In this document: in pieces, positions 26,848 to 36,518 of the stretch | Layout: each line of letters starts with the position of its first letter | Position numbering within the stretch: position 1 is the first letter of the stretch | DNA from: Streptomyces tendae | GTDB taxonomy: Bacteria; Actinomycetota; Actinomycetes; Streptomycetales; Streptomycetaceae | Length of the DNA stretch: 64,000 bases | Direction of reading: 5' to 3' | Assembly: GCF_008632955.1 (NCBI RefSeq) | Contig: NZ_CP043959.1 | Coordinates: forward strand, 3,782,001-3,846,000 | Translations under genes and position numbers: made by a program | Notes under the pieces: model-generated | The model's database searches: none | Seen by the model: only the letters and a program-made list of their open reading frames with translations | Told to the model about the DNA's origin: nothing

Positions 26848-28241
26848 TGCACCCACTCCCCGTGGACGAGGATCCTCGTCGTTCCCTCTGGCGGCGCGTG
26901 CGCGAGTACGCCGTGCCGCCGCCCATGATCGAGACCGCGACCGCCCGCCGGAGCGTCGGCGACTGGGCGGGGGCGTGCGCCGCCGCGAACATCGACGTCG
27001 ACCTGCGGCCGCGCGACCTGACCCGCACCCACGGCCGTGACCTCACGGGCCGACTGCGTGCCGACCTACGGCATCTGGCACCCGACCTGCTGCGCTGGCA
27101 CATGCCGAGGACCGCCCCCGACGGGCTGCTGCGGCCGGGCGCCACCGTCACTCTCGCCCGTTACGCGGCGGACGGCCCCCACGGGCCGCGCCCTGTGTGG
27201 CTGGTGGTCCGCACCCCGCCCGCGTGGGCGGCGGGCGGCCAGCGCATGAGCCTCGCGCTGTGGGACGGCGAACGGCTCCACGACGGCTCCCGCGGACACC
27301 CGCGCCCCCGCCCCGGCCGGCGGTTCCGGTTCGACCTCCACCGCCATCTGTGGGACGCCCGACGCGCGCACGAACTACGGCACCGTTCCGGTGCGGACCA
27401 CCCGGCCGGTGACGGCGCGCAGGCGCCGGTCACGGTGGAGCCCGGGCTGCTGCCGCCGGGTCACCACTGCGCTGTGGACCGGTGGGCCGAGGAGGCCCGC
27501 ATCCTGCTCCGCGACACGGGCCGCACGGCAGGTGCCGTGACCGTGCGGATCGACGCCCGCCACCGGATCGTCCTGCACCTGTCCGGCGCCGGACCCGTAC
27601 CGCAGGCGGTACGCGCCGAACCGCCGGACGCGGACACGGCGTTCACGGTGCTGCCCCTGCTGCCGGACGCGGCGACGTACGTCCTCCCCGACCTCGACCT
27701 GCTCCGGGCCGGCGCGATCGAGGCCGGACGGCTGCACCCGCTGGTCGCCGCCGCCCTCGCACCCGGTCACACGGTCACCGGACCGCCGCCGGGACCGGAT
27801 CCCGGGCAACCCCACCTCGTGGAGTGCCGGGGGGACCGGCACCGGGTCGCCCTCGTGGACGGCGTCCTGGTCCCGCTGGACCACACGCCGGACGAGATGC
27901 GGCGGGAGGAACTGCTGGTCGAACTGACCGGCACCCCGCTGCCCTGCCTGCGGTTCCTCGACCGTGCCCACCGGCGGCCGGACTGCCTCACCGGAGTTCG
28001 CGAACGCCTGGACCACGGAGACACCGACGGCGCGCTGGCCGTCGTCGGGAATCTGCTGGGGCCACAGGCGCGCCTGCGCGACGGGCCGCTGAAGGACGCC
28101 CTCGAAGAGGCCGCGCTGCGGCGGCTCGCCCACGGGCTGTACCGGGCGGGCCTGAGCGGCCCCGCCGACCACCGGGTCCTGCCCGCCCCCGCCCGGCGAC
28201 GCGACCACCGCTCCCACCCTCGCCACGCCACCCGCCGCTGA
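26847..28241 (+). CDS. uncharacterised protein, first gene of MoxR/VWA operon
   Basis: The protein has 464 residues with no signal peptide, membrane segment or domain I recognise. It is rich in Arg, Asp and Leu and reads like a cytosolic globular protein. Notable segments are RRSVGDWAGACAAANIDVD, LAPDLLRWHMPRTAPDG and WAEEARILLRDTGRTAGAVT, and the ~25-residue tail is basic. AAGGTGAG precedes ATG 26847. The MoxR ATPase gene starts 67 bases after the stop on the same strand, so co-transcription is likely. By analogy with other MoxR clusters it could be the client, adaptor or effector of the ATPase/VWA pair, but this is inference from position only. Confidence 0.65.
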   Translation: MHPLPVDEDPRRSLWRRVREYAVPPPMIETATARRSVGDWAGACAAANIDVDLRPRDLTRTHGRDLTGRLRADLRHLAPDLLRWHMPRTAPDGLLRPGATVTLARYAADGPHGPRPVWLVVRTPPAWAAGGQRMSLALWDGERLHDGSRGHPRPRPGRRFRFDLHRHLWDARRAHELRHRSGADHPAGDGAQAPVTVEPGLLPPGHHCAVDRWAEEARILLRDTGRTAGAVTVRIDARHRIVLHLSGAGPVPQAVRAEPPDADTAFTVLPLLPDAATYVLPDLDLLRAGAIEAGRLHPLVAAALAPGHTVTGPPPGPDPGQPHLVECRGDRHRVALVDGVLVPLDHTPDEMRREELLVELTGTPLPCLRFLDRAHRRPDCLTGVRERLDHGDTDGALAVVGNLLGPQARLRDGPLKDALEEAALRRLAHGLYRAGLSGPADHRVLPAPARRRDHRSHPRHATRR

Positions 28242-28308
28242 CCACCCGGGGACGTGGTCCCCGGCCTCGCGTTCACCCGACTCCCGCCACACCCACAGGT
28301 GATGACCC

Positions 28309-29530
28309 ATGCCCATGCCCGTGTCCGCCCCTTCCCGGCTCGACGTCGCCGGTGACCTGCTCACCCTGCTGCGCGACACCACCACCGAACCGCGCCCCGA
28401 CATCCAGCTGGAGGCGCTCACCCTCGCCGTCGCCGCCGACCTGCCCGTACTCCTCTGGGGCGAGCCGGGCATCGGCAAGACCGCCGCGCTCACCCAGCTG
28501 GCCACCGCCCTCGACCTGCCCCTGACCACCGTGATCGCCAGCGTGCACGAGCCGTCCGACTTCTCCGGACTGCCCGTCGTCGGCGACGACCCCGCCGAAC
28601 AGGGCGTTCCCATGGCCCCGCCGGACTGGGCGGTCCGCCTGGTCCGCGCCGGGCGCGGTCTGCTGTTCCTCGACGAACTCTCCACCGCGCCGCCCGCCGT
28701 ACAGGCCGCCCTGCTCCGGCTGGTCCTGGAACGCCGCATCGGCGCGCTGCGGCTGCCGCCCGGCGTGCGGATCGTCGCCGCCGCCAACCCGCGTGCCTCG
28801 GCCGCCGACGGCTGGGAACTCAGCCCCCCGCTGGCGAACCGCTTCGTCCACCTGAACTGGACGCACGACCCCGAAGTCGTCGTCCGGGGTCTCGGCGGCA
28901 CCTGGCCCCGGGCCACCCTGCCCGCACTCGACCCGCACCGCATGCCGGAGGCGGTGGCCTTCGCCCGCCGCGCGGTGTGCGCCTTCCTCACCGCACGGCC
29001 CCCGCTGGTGCACCGGCTGCCCAACGGCGAGACCCGCCGCGGCGGACCCTGGCCCTCACCGCGCAGCTGGGAGATGACCCTGCACCTGATCGCCTTCGCG
29101 ACCGCCGCCGGATCCGGCCGCGACGTCCTCTCCCTGCTGGTCCGGGGCACCGTCGGGACGGACCGGGCCTGGAGCTGCTGGCGAGCCTCGACCGGCTGGA
29201 CCTCCCCGACCCGGAGACGCTGCTCGCCGACCCGGCCGGCGCCGAGCTGCCCGACCGGGGCGATCTGCGCCAGGCCACGCTGGACGCCGTGGTCGCGGCC
29301 GTGCGCGCCCGTCCCGAACGGGCCCGCTGGGACGCCGCCTGGGCGTTGCTGGCCCGCGCCCTCGACACCGGCGCGCCCGACCTGGTCGTCGTCCCCGCGA
29401 CCACCCTCGCCGCCCTGCGCCGCGAGGACTGGGACGTCCCCCCGACGGTCGAACGGCTCACCCGCGCCCTGTCGCTGTCCCGGCGCGCCGCCCAGGCCCT
29501 TGCCCGGGTGACGAAGGGCCGACCCGATGA
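28309..29530 (+). CDS. MoxR-type AAA+ ATPase (two frameshifts as read)
   Basis: The Walker A is GEPGIGKT (about residues 51-58), followed by the Walker B LLFLDELSTAP, the sensor AAANPRASAADGWELS and a C-terminal helical lid. MoxR ATPases act as chaperones that load metals or activate VWA-domain partners. The frame breaks at 29155-29157 (one G missing in GGG), after which it reads GPGLELLASLDRLDLPDPE and onward to ALARVTKGR. It breaks again at 29523-29525 (one C missing in CCC), where a repaired frame stops at 29528-29530 and overlaps the next ATG as ATGA. The repaired protein is ~407 aa. The stop/start overlap supports this repair. Confidence 0.82.
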
Positions 29531-30785
29531 CCACGCACCCGCCGCGGACCGCGGCCCCCGCGCTCGACCTCGACAAACTGCTCGCCGCCCGGTTGCTGGC
29601 CGTCCGCGCCCGCCCCTACCTCGCCACCGCCCTGTTCGCCCTGAACCCCGTCGCGTCCCGCGACGTGCCCACGATGGCCGTCGACCGGTACTGGCGGTGC
29701 TACGTCTCGCCGGTGTACGTCGCCGCGACGCCCCTGGAGGAACTGGCCGGCGTCTGGGTGCACGAGGTGTCCCACCTGCTGCGCGACCATCACGGACGCG
29801 GCGACCGCGTGGCCCGCGAGCAGGGACTCGACGGGCCGGGGAGCGGCTGCGGACGAACATCGCCGCCGACTGCGAGATCAACGACGACGTGTACGGCGAC
29901 GGACTGCCACGGCCCGACGACATCGTCCTGCCGGAGATGCTGGGGCTGGAGTCCGGGCTGCTGATGGAGGAGTACCTGCGGCGGTTCCGGCTGGGCGCGC
30001 ACACCCGCACCCTCGTCTGGCTGGACTGCGGCAGCGGCGCCGACGGCCTCGAACGGGAGTGGGACCTGGGCCCGGACGGCGCGCACGGCCTGACCGACCA
30101 GGAACGCGACGCCGTCCGCTTCCGGGTGGCACAGGGCATCGCGGGCCGGCCGGGCAGGACGCCGAAGCGGTGGCGGCGCTGGGCCGAGGAGGTCTTCCAC
30201 CCGCCGCAGCCCTGGCGGGACCTGCTCGGCGCGGCGATGCGCTCCGCGGTCGCCGCCTCCGGTTCGGGCGACGACTACAGCTACGGCCGCCCGGCCCGGA
30301 GGTCGGCCTCCGTGCCGGGCGCCGTGCTGCCGAGCCTGCGGCGCACGCCGCCCCGGGTGTCCGTCGTCGTCGACACCTCGGGCTCGGTCAGCGACACCGA
30401 ACTGGGCAGCGCGCTGCTGGAGGTGACGGCGATCTCGCGTGCCGTGGGCGGGCGCCGCGACCTGGTGTCGGTGGTGCCCTGCGACGCCGCGTCCCACGAG
30501 GTGCACCGGCTGTGCCGCGCGGAGGGGGTCCCCCTGGTCGGGGGCGGAGGCACCGATCTGCGGGCCGGCTTCGCCAGGGCACTTGCCGCCCGGCCCCGCC
30601 CCGACGTGCTGGTCGTCCTCACCGACGGCCGGACGCGCTGGCCCGCCTCACGTCCCCCCTGCCGGACGGTGGTCGGCCTGTTCCCCCGCCCCGGCCGGGC
30701 CGCCGACGAGGACGGTCCGGAGTACGTGCCGGACACCCCGCCCGAGTGGGCGCGCGTGGTCACCGTCGGGGACCCGCACGGATGA
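29527..30785 (+). CDS. DUF2201-like metallopeptidase/VWA protein (frameshifted as read)
   Basis: The N-terminal part holds a zinc-peptidase motif, His79-Glu80-Val-Ser-His83, within GVWVHEVSHLLRDHHGRG. The C-terminal part is a VWA-like domain with the metal-ion-dependent adhesion motif VDTSGSVSD and a second acidic loop GGGGTDLRAGF. The frame breaks at 29838-29841 (one G missing in GGGG). Repaired, it continues ERLRTNIAADCEINDDVYGD to the stop at 30785 (~419 aa). This two-part layout (putative metallopeptidase then VWA) is known as DUF2201. Partnership with the overlapping MoxR ATPase is the usual arrangement. The substrate is unknown. Confidence 0.82.
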
Positions 30786-30867
30786 GCGGCCCGGCGAGTC
30801 ACTCACCGGACCGCTCGACCCGTGGGCGGCTGATCGGCCCGGCGCGTTCCCGACGCTCGGCCGACCG

Positions 30868-32910
30868 TCAGGAAGCGGGCTGCCGCAGTACGGCGACGGC
30901 GCGCGGGCCGAGGGTGAGGGTGCCGTCGGCGTCGGCGGAGCCGAGCAGCACCTCGCCGCCGAGGCCCGGCACCGGGACGGTGCCGTCGGTGCGGTTCACC
31001 AGGAACACGAACCGGCCCCCGGGACCCCGGCGGACCACCGGCTCCACCGATCCCCGTGCCACGGCGGGCAGTTCGCTCTCCACACCGGAAGGCTCCAGCA
31101 GCCGCGGCAGCAGCGCGGTGAGCCCGTCCACGCCGAGCCGGGTGGAGACGTAGGCCGCGGAGCCGCTGCCCGTCGGGCGGCGGGTGACGGCGGGCCGGCC
31201 GGCCTGCTCACCCGTGCGGTAGCGGACCAGGACCTCCGTCTCGTCGGCGGTCACCGTGATGCGGTCGGTCCACAGCGTGCCGGTCGTGGCGTCGTCCAGC
31301 TCCACGCCGTCCCCGGCGAGCAACGGCGCGAACTCGTCGACCCGGATGCCCAGCAGGTCCCGCAGGGCGCCCGGGTAGCCGCCGAGCCACACGTGGTCGT
31401 GCTCGTCGACGACGCCCGAGAAGTAGGTGGTGATCAGATGGCCGCCCTGCTCGGCGTACCGGGTGAGGGTCTTGGCCAGGTCGGCGGGCACCAGGTGCAG
31501 CACCGGCGCGATCAGCACCTGGTGACGGTGCAGGTCGGACCGGGTGGTGACCAGGTCGGCGCGGATGCCGAGGCGCAGCAGCGCCGCGTACCAGTCGAGG
31601 GCCTCCTGCCGGTAGTCGAGCAGCGAGGTGGGATGGGAGTCCTGCTCGCTGGCCCACCACGAGTCCCAGTCGTACACGATGCCGACCGTCGCGGGCTCCC
31701 GCTCGCTGCCGGACACCGGGGCCAGCGCCTTGAGCGTGGCGCCGAGTTCGGCCACCGAGCGGAACAGGTCGCTGTCCGCGCCGGCGTGCGGCACCATCGC
31801 CGAGTGGTACTTCTCGGCGCCCGCCGCCGACTGCCGCCACTGGAAGAAGCAGACCGCGTCCGCCCCGTGCGCCACGTGCAGCAGGGAGTCGCGCGCCAGC
31901 TCGCCGGGGCGCTTGGCCACGTTCACCGGCTGCCAGTTGACGGCGCTGGTCGAGTGCTCCATCAGGAACCACGGCCGGCCGCCGGCGATGCCGCTGGTGA
32001 GGTTGGCGGAGAAGGACAGCTCGTCGCGGTCCTGAGGGCCGGGGTGCACGTAGTGGTCGTTGGAGACGAAGTCGATCTCCTCCGCCCAGTCCGCGTAGTC
32101 CATGCCCTTGGTGTTGCCCATCACCATGAAGTTGGTGGTGACCGGCACGTCCGGGGTGATCTCGCGCAGGACGTCCCGCTCGGCGCGCAGGTGGTCCTTC
32201 AGCGCGTCCGACGAGAACCGCTTGAAGTCCAGCTGCTGCGTCGGGTTGGGGTGCGAGGCGGCCAGTCGCGGCGGCAGGATCTGCTCCCAGGCGGAGTACC
32301 GCTGCGACCAGAACGCGGTGCCCCACGCGTCGTTGAGCGCGTCCAGGGTGCGGTACCGCTCGCGCAGCCACTCCCGGAAGGCACGGGCCGCGTCGTCGGA
32401 GTAGTCGTAGACGTTGTGACAGCCCAGCTCGTTGCTGACGTGCCAGGCGACGAGCGCCGGGTGGTCCCGGTAGCGCTCGGCGATCTTCCGCACCAGGTCC
32501 AGGGCGTACCGGCGGAAGACGGGCGAGGTGGGACGCCAGTGCTGGCGGGCGCCCGGCCACAGGGTCTCGCCGGTGGCGGTGACCGGGAGGACCTCCGGGT
32601 GGGCCGTGGTCAGCCACGGCGGCGGGGAGGCGGTGGCGGTGGCCAGGTCGACGCCGACCCCGCCCTCGTGCAGCAGGTCGAGCACCTCGTCCAGCCAGCC
32701 GAAGTCCCAGGTGTCCGCCGTCGGCTGGATGCGGGCCCAGGAGAAGATGCCGACGGACACGAGGTTCACGCCGGCCTCCCGCATCAGCCGGACGTCCTCC
32801 TCCCACACGGACCGGGGCCACTGCTCGGGGTTGTAGTCGGCACCGAAGAGGAGACGGGGGGCGGTGTCACCGTCCGTCCCGCCGGTACGGGACAGGAGGG
32901 TGGAGATCAT
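30868..32910 (-). CDS. beta-galactosidase, GH42
   Basis: The protein has 680 residues from ATG 32910, preceded by GGAAGGACC. The GH42 barrel starts FGADYNPEQWP. The acid/base is Glu161 in WHVSNELGCHN and the nucleophile Glu318 in WFLMEHSTSAVNW. A trimerisation domain and a C-terminal beta domain follow. No signal peptide, so it cleaves imported beta-galactosides such as galacto-oligosaccharides or arabinogalactan fragments in the cytosol. It is the last gene of the four-gene importer operon, 72 bases after the binding-protein gene. The LacI regulator at 36519 should control it. Confidence 0.93.
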   Translation of the reverse strand: MISTLLSRTGGTDGDTAPRLLFGADYNPEQWPRSVWEEDVRLMREAGVNLVSVGIFSWARIQPTADTWDFGWLDEVLDLLHEGGVGVDLATATASPPPWLTTAHPEVLPVTATGETLWPGARQHWRPTSPVFRRYALDLVRKIAERYRDHPALVAWHVSNELGCHNVYDYSDDAARAFREWLRERYRTLDALNDAWGTAFWSQRYSAWEQILPPRLAASHPNPTQQLDFKRFSSDALKDHLRAERDVLREITPDVPVTTNFMVMGNTKGMDYADWAEEIDFVSNDHYVHPGPQDRDELSFSANLTSGIAGGRPWFLMEHSTSAVNWQPVNVAKRPGELARDSLLHVAHGADAVCFFQWRQSAAGAEKYHSAMVPHAGADSDLFRSVAELGATLKALAPVSGSEREPATVGIVYDWDSWWASEQDSHPTSLLDYRQEALDWYAALLRLGIRADLVTTRSDLHRHQVLIAPVLHLVPADLAKTLTRYAEQGGHLITTYFSGVVDEHDHVWLGGYPGALRDLLGIRVDEFAPLLAGDGVELDDATTGTLWTDRITVTADETEVLVRYRTGEQAGRPAVTRRPTGSGSAAYVSTRLGVDGLTALLPRLLEPSGVESELPAVARGSVEPVVRRGPGGRFVFLVNRTDGTVPVPGLGGEVLLGSADADGTLTLGPRAVAVLRQPAS

Positions 32911-32981
32911 GGCGGTCCTTCCGGGTGGGCGCATCGGGCGGCGCGCGGGTGCGCGCGCCGCCCGCGGGGTGGTGCGTGTCG

Positions 32982-34319
32982 CTACTTCTCGACGGTGAAG
33001 CCCTGCTCCTCGCCGTACTTCACGGAGGCGTCCTGCCAGGCCTTCAGACCGTCCGGCAGCGTGGTGCCGGAGATGTAGGCCTTGCCGACCGTGTCGTTGA
33101 AGATCGAGTTGGCGTACGCCTGGAAGGGCAGGTACGACCAGTCGTCGGCGACGTTGGCGGCGGAGGCGGCGAAGATTTCGTTGGCCTTCTGGCCGCCGAA
33201 GTACGAGAACTCCTTGTCGAGGAACTCGGTGGACTTCAGCTCCGCCTGGGTGGCGGGGAAGGCGCCCTCGGAGACGCGGGAGGCGACACCGTCACCGGAG
33301 TTGGCGTACTCCACGAAGGCGTAGGCCAGTTCCTTGTTCTCGGCGAGGGCGGGCACGGTCAGCGCGCTGCCGCCGTTCTCCGCGCTGGCCTTGTCGCCCT
33401 TGGCCCACGCGGGCAGGGCGGCCACGCGCCACCGGCCGGAGGCGTTCGGCACGCCCGACTCGAAGTTGGCGGGCATCCAGGCGCCGGTCGACAGGGTGGC
33501 TATGGAGCCGTCGCCGAGACCCTTGTACCAGTCGTCGGTCCAGCTGGTGACCGGCGCGAGCAGCTTCTCGTCGATCAGCTTCTGCCAGACGGCCGTGAAC
33601 TTCTGGGCGCCCGCGTCACTGAAGTCGATCTTCACCTTGGTGCCGTCGACCTTGTAGGGCCGCGAACCGGCCTGCCAGAGCAGGCTGGTGGTGAAACCGG
33701 CGTCACCGGTGTCGTTGGCGATATAGGCCTTGGGGTCGGCCTTGTGCAGCTTGCGGGCCGCTTCCAGGTACTCGTCCCAGGTGGTGGGGACGGTGATCTT
33801 GTACTTGTCGAAGACCTGCTTGTTGTAGAACAGCGCCATCGGGCCGGAGTCCATGGGCAGGCCGTAGACCTTGTCGCCCTCGGTGACGGCGTTCCACGGG
33901 CCCGGCGTGTACTTCGAGGCCAGCTTGTCCGCGCCGAAGCCGGACAGGTCGGTCAGGCCCTTGGTGAGGGAGTACTGGCCGACCGAGAAGTACTCGAGCT
34001 GGGCGACGTCCGGTACGCCCTTGCCGGCGGAAATGGCGTTCGACAGCGCGGTGTAGTGCTTGTCGCCGGAACGCTCGCTGACCAGGTTGATCTTGACCTT
34101 GGGGTACTTCTTCTGGAAGTCGGCGGCGACCGTCTTCAGCGTGGGTTCCCACGACCAGACGGTGACCGTGCCGCCCTTGTCCAGGGCCGCCTGGATGTCC
34201 TCGGCGGAGACCGCCTCGGTGCCGGAGCCGTCGTCCGAGCCGCCGCAGGCGGTGGCGCCCAGGGCGAGGGAGGTCACGAGGGCGATACCGCCCAGCAGGC
34301 GGCTGGTCCTTCTGCGCAT
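32982..34319 (-). CDS. sugar ABC transporter substrate-binding lipoprotein
   Basis: The protein has 445 residues. The lipoprotein signal ends LALGATACGGSD (Cys25). The extracellular solute-binding family 1 fold follows, with VTVWSWEPT, GVPDVAQLEYFSVGQY, GLPMDSGPMALFYNKQVF and TTWDEYLEAARKL. It should capture oligosaccharide for the two permeases upstream in the operon. The associated GH42 enzyme points to beta-galactosides. GGAAG lies before ATG 34319. Confidence 0.92.
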   Translation of the reverse strand: MRRRTSRLLGGIALVTSLALGATACGGSDDGSGTEAVSAEDIQAALDKGGTVTVWSWEPTLKTVAADFQKKYPKVKINLVSERSGDKHYTALSNAISAGKGVPDVAQLEYFSVGQYSLTKGLTDLSGFGADKLASKYTPGPWNAVTEGDKVYGLPMDSGPMALFYNKQVFDKYKITVPTTWDEYLEAARKLHKADPKAYIANDTGDAGFTTSLLWQAGSRPYKVDGTKVKIDFSDAGAQKFTAVWQKLIDEKLLAPVTSWTDDWYKGLGDGSIATLSTGAWMPANFESGVPNASGRWRVAALPAWAKGDKASAENGGSALTVPALAENKELAYAFVEYANSGDGVASRVSEGAFPATQAELKSTEFLDKEFSYFGGQKANEIFAASAANVADDWSYLPFQAYANSIFNDTVGKAYISGTTLPDGLKAWQDASVKYGEEQGFTVEK

Positions 34320-34410
34320 GAGTGTGCTTCCACTTCTTCGTGGGTGGGACAGATGGGGTGGGGGGCGCGCGAACGTGGGTGCGGGGTCGGGGCGGTCGGC
34401 GGGCCGCGGG

Positions 34411-35352
34411 TCACTCCTTGACGCTTCCGGCGGCGAGTCCCGACTGCCAGTACTTCTGCAGGAACAGGAACGCGGCGACGAGCGGCAGGATCGTGATGAG
34501 GGAACCGGTGATCACCAGGTTGAAGACGACCTCGCCGCCGACGGTCTCCGCCTGGGAGTTCCACGCGCTCAGGCCCAGGGTCAGGGGGTACCAGTCCGGG
34601 TCCTTGAGCATGATCAACGGCAGGAAGTAGTTGTTCCAGGTGGCGACCGTGGTGAACAGCAGCACGGTCACGATGCCGGGGGCGAGCAGCGGGAGCGCCA
34701 CCTGGAAGAAGGTGCGCGCCTCTCCGGCGCCGTCCATCCGGGCGGCCTCCAGCAGTTCGGTGGGGATCGCCTCGGTGGCGAACACCCACATCAGGTACAG
34801 GCCGAACGGCGACACCAGCGACGGGAGGATGACCGCCCAGGGGGTGTCGGTCAGACCCATCTTGCTGAACATCAGGAAGGTGGGGACGGCGAGCGCCGTA
34901 CCGGGCACCGCCACCGCGCCGATGACCGTGGCGAAGACGCCCCGCTTGCCGGGGAAGTCGAACTTCGCCAGCGCGTACCCGCCGAGCACCGCCAGCAGGG
35001 TGGCGCCGCCGGCGCCCAGCACCACGTACAGCAGGGTGTTGAGGAGCCAGCGCGTGAACACACCGTCGTGGTAGGTGAAGGTGTCCCGGATGTTGTCCCA
35101 CAGCGCGAAGTCGTCCGCGAACCACAGGCCGCTCGAGTTGGCCAGACCCGACTGGGTCTTGGTGGCGTTGACGACCAGCCAGATCAGCGGGACCACGGTG
35201 TAGAGGACCACCAGCGAGGTCAGCGCGGTCAGCAGCTTGCTGCGCCGGGGCCGGCCCGGGCGGTGCCGCTTGGCGCGCCGCAGACGCGGGGCGCTCCGCA
35301 CACCGCCGGGGGCCGTGGCGGCGGGTGCGGGGGTGGTGACAGGGGTGGTCAT
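34411..35352 (-). CDS. sugar ABC transporter permease (MalG type)
   Basis: The protein has 313 residues. After a basic, Pro-rich N-terminus there are six predicted membrane helices. The inner-membrane EAA loop reads EAARMDGAGEARTFFQVALPLLAPG, the site that docks the ATPase. It pairs with the MalF-type permease whose gene ends 4 bases before this one starts. No ATPase gene is in the operon, so a shared MsiK-type ATPase is expected. Confidence 0.93.
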   Translation of the reverse strand: MTTPVTTPAPAATAPGGVRSAPRLRRAKRHRPGRPRRSKLLTALTSLVVLYTVVPLIWLVVNATKTQSGLANSSGLWFADDFALWDNIRDTFTYHDGVFTRWLLNTLLYVVLGAGGATLLAVLGGYALAKFDFPGKRGVFATVIGAVAVPGTALAVPTFLMFSKMGLTDTPWAVILPSLVSPFGLYLMWVFATEAIPTELLEAARMDGAGEARTFFQVALPLLAPGIVTVLLFTTVATWNNYFLPLIMLKDPDWYPLTLGLSAWNSQAETVGGEVVFNLVITGSLITILPLVAAFLFLQKYWQSGLAAGSVKE

Positions 35353-35356
35353 CGGG

Positions 35357-36283
35357 TCACGCTCCCTTGCGCATGCCGCGAAGCTGCACGACGTAGGCGA
35401 CCACCATCGTGATCAGGCCCATGATGATGGCCACGGTCGCGGAGTAGTTGTGCTGCTGGCCGCTGAAGGACAGCGAGTACGTGTAGAAGTTGGGGGTGTA
35501 GTCCGTGGTGATGGCGTTGCGGGCGAGCGGACGCAGGATGCTCGGCTCGTTGAAGAGCTGGAAGCTGCCGATGACGGAGAAGATCGTCGCGATCACCAGC
35601 GCGCCGCGGATGGCGGGCAGTTTGATCGCGGTGACGACCCGCCACTGGCCGGCGCCGTCGATCTCCGCCGCCTCGTACAGGGAGTGCGGGACGACCCGCA
35701 GCGCCGAGTAGAAGATCAGCATGTTGTAGCCGACGAACTCCCAGGTCACGATGTTGCCGATGGAGGCCAGCACCAGGTCGGCGGAGAGCGGGTCGGGCAG
35801 CGACCAGCCGAAGGCCGAGTTGAAGTCGCCGACCAGGCCGTACTTGGTGCCGTACATGAAGCCCCACATCAGGGTGGCGACCACGGCGGGCACCGCGTAC
35901 GGCAGGAAGATCGTGATGCGGAAGAAGCTTCTGCCGTAGAGCCGGCCGCTGTCCAGGGCCAGCGCCACCAGCAGACCGATGCCCAGCATGATCGGCACCT
36001 GCACCACGAGGAACAGCGCCACCCGGCCCAGCGAGGCCCAGAACAGCTCGTCCTTGAGCGCCTGCCGGTAGTTGTCGAACCCGACGAAGGTGTTGCCGCC
36101 GATGAGCTGGTCGCGGAACAGGCTCAGGTAGACCGAGTAGGCGATCGGTGCGAGGAAGACCAGGGCGAAGACGGCCACGAACGGACCGATGAACCCCCAG
36201 CCCTTCCAGGAGCGCCGGTCCCGTCTCGCCGGAGGCGGGGCCGGCCGCGGCTCTGCGGCCGCCGGCGGATGCAGCGTCGTCAT
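35357..36283 (-). CDS. sugar ABC transporter permease (MalF type)
   Basis: The protein has 308 residues from ATG 36283, with GAGGAACGACC upstream. It has six predicted membrane helices and an EAA loop [24 protein letters not shown]. It is the first gene of the operon permease/permease/binding protein/GH42. The upstream open frame to 36400 crosses the operators and is not coding. Transcription should start in the 36284-36440 region, where two LacI-type operators lie. Confidence 0.93.
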   Translation of the reverse strand: MTTLHPPAAAEPRPAPPPARRDRRSWKGWGFIGPFVAVFALVFLAPIAYSVYLSLFRDQLIGGNTFVGFDNYRQALKDELFWASLGRVALFLVVQVPIMLGIGLLVALALDSGRLYGRSFFRITIFLPYAVPAVVATLMWGFMYGTKYGLVGDFNSAFGWSLPDPLSADLVLASIGNIVTWEFVGYNMLIFYSALRVVPHSLYEAAEIDGAGQWRVVTAIKLPAIRGALVIATIFSVIGSFQLFNEPSILRPLARNAITTDYTPNFYTYSLSFSGQQHNYSATVAIIMGLITMVVAYVVQLRGMRKGA

Positions 36284-36364
36284 GGTCGTTCCTCGCTCGT
36301 CGGCGTTCCGGTCACCAGCGGCTCGGCACCCGGCACGGAGCCGGGCGGCACGTCGCCCGGCCGG

Positions 36365-36425
36365 ATGTTTACGCAAACATCTCTCGTCGCGGAAACGCAC
36401 TGAGCTGTTATGTTTACGTAAACAT
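36365..36425. promoter_or_regulatory. two LacI-type operators in the divergent promoter region
   Basis: ATGTTTACGCAAACAT (36365-36380, one mismatch in the dyad) and ATGTTTACGTAAACAT (36410-36425, perfect 16-base palindrome) lie 45 bases apart. Outer CCGG flanks make the whole block symmetrical. They sit between the importer operon and the lacI-family gene, so the regulator probably controls both. Confidence 0.8.
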
Positions 36426-36518
36426 CCGGTGGCGGAATGTCTACACTGCCCCGAGGACGACGGTCAAGGGTCCTCTTGTGGACCGTGACGCGCGAGACAG
36501 GAAGGCGGCGGACACCGA

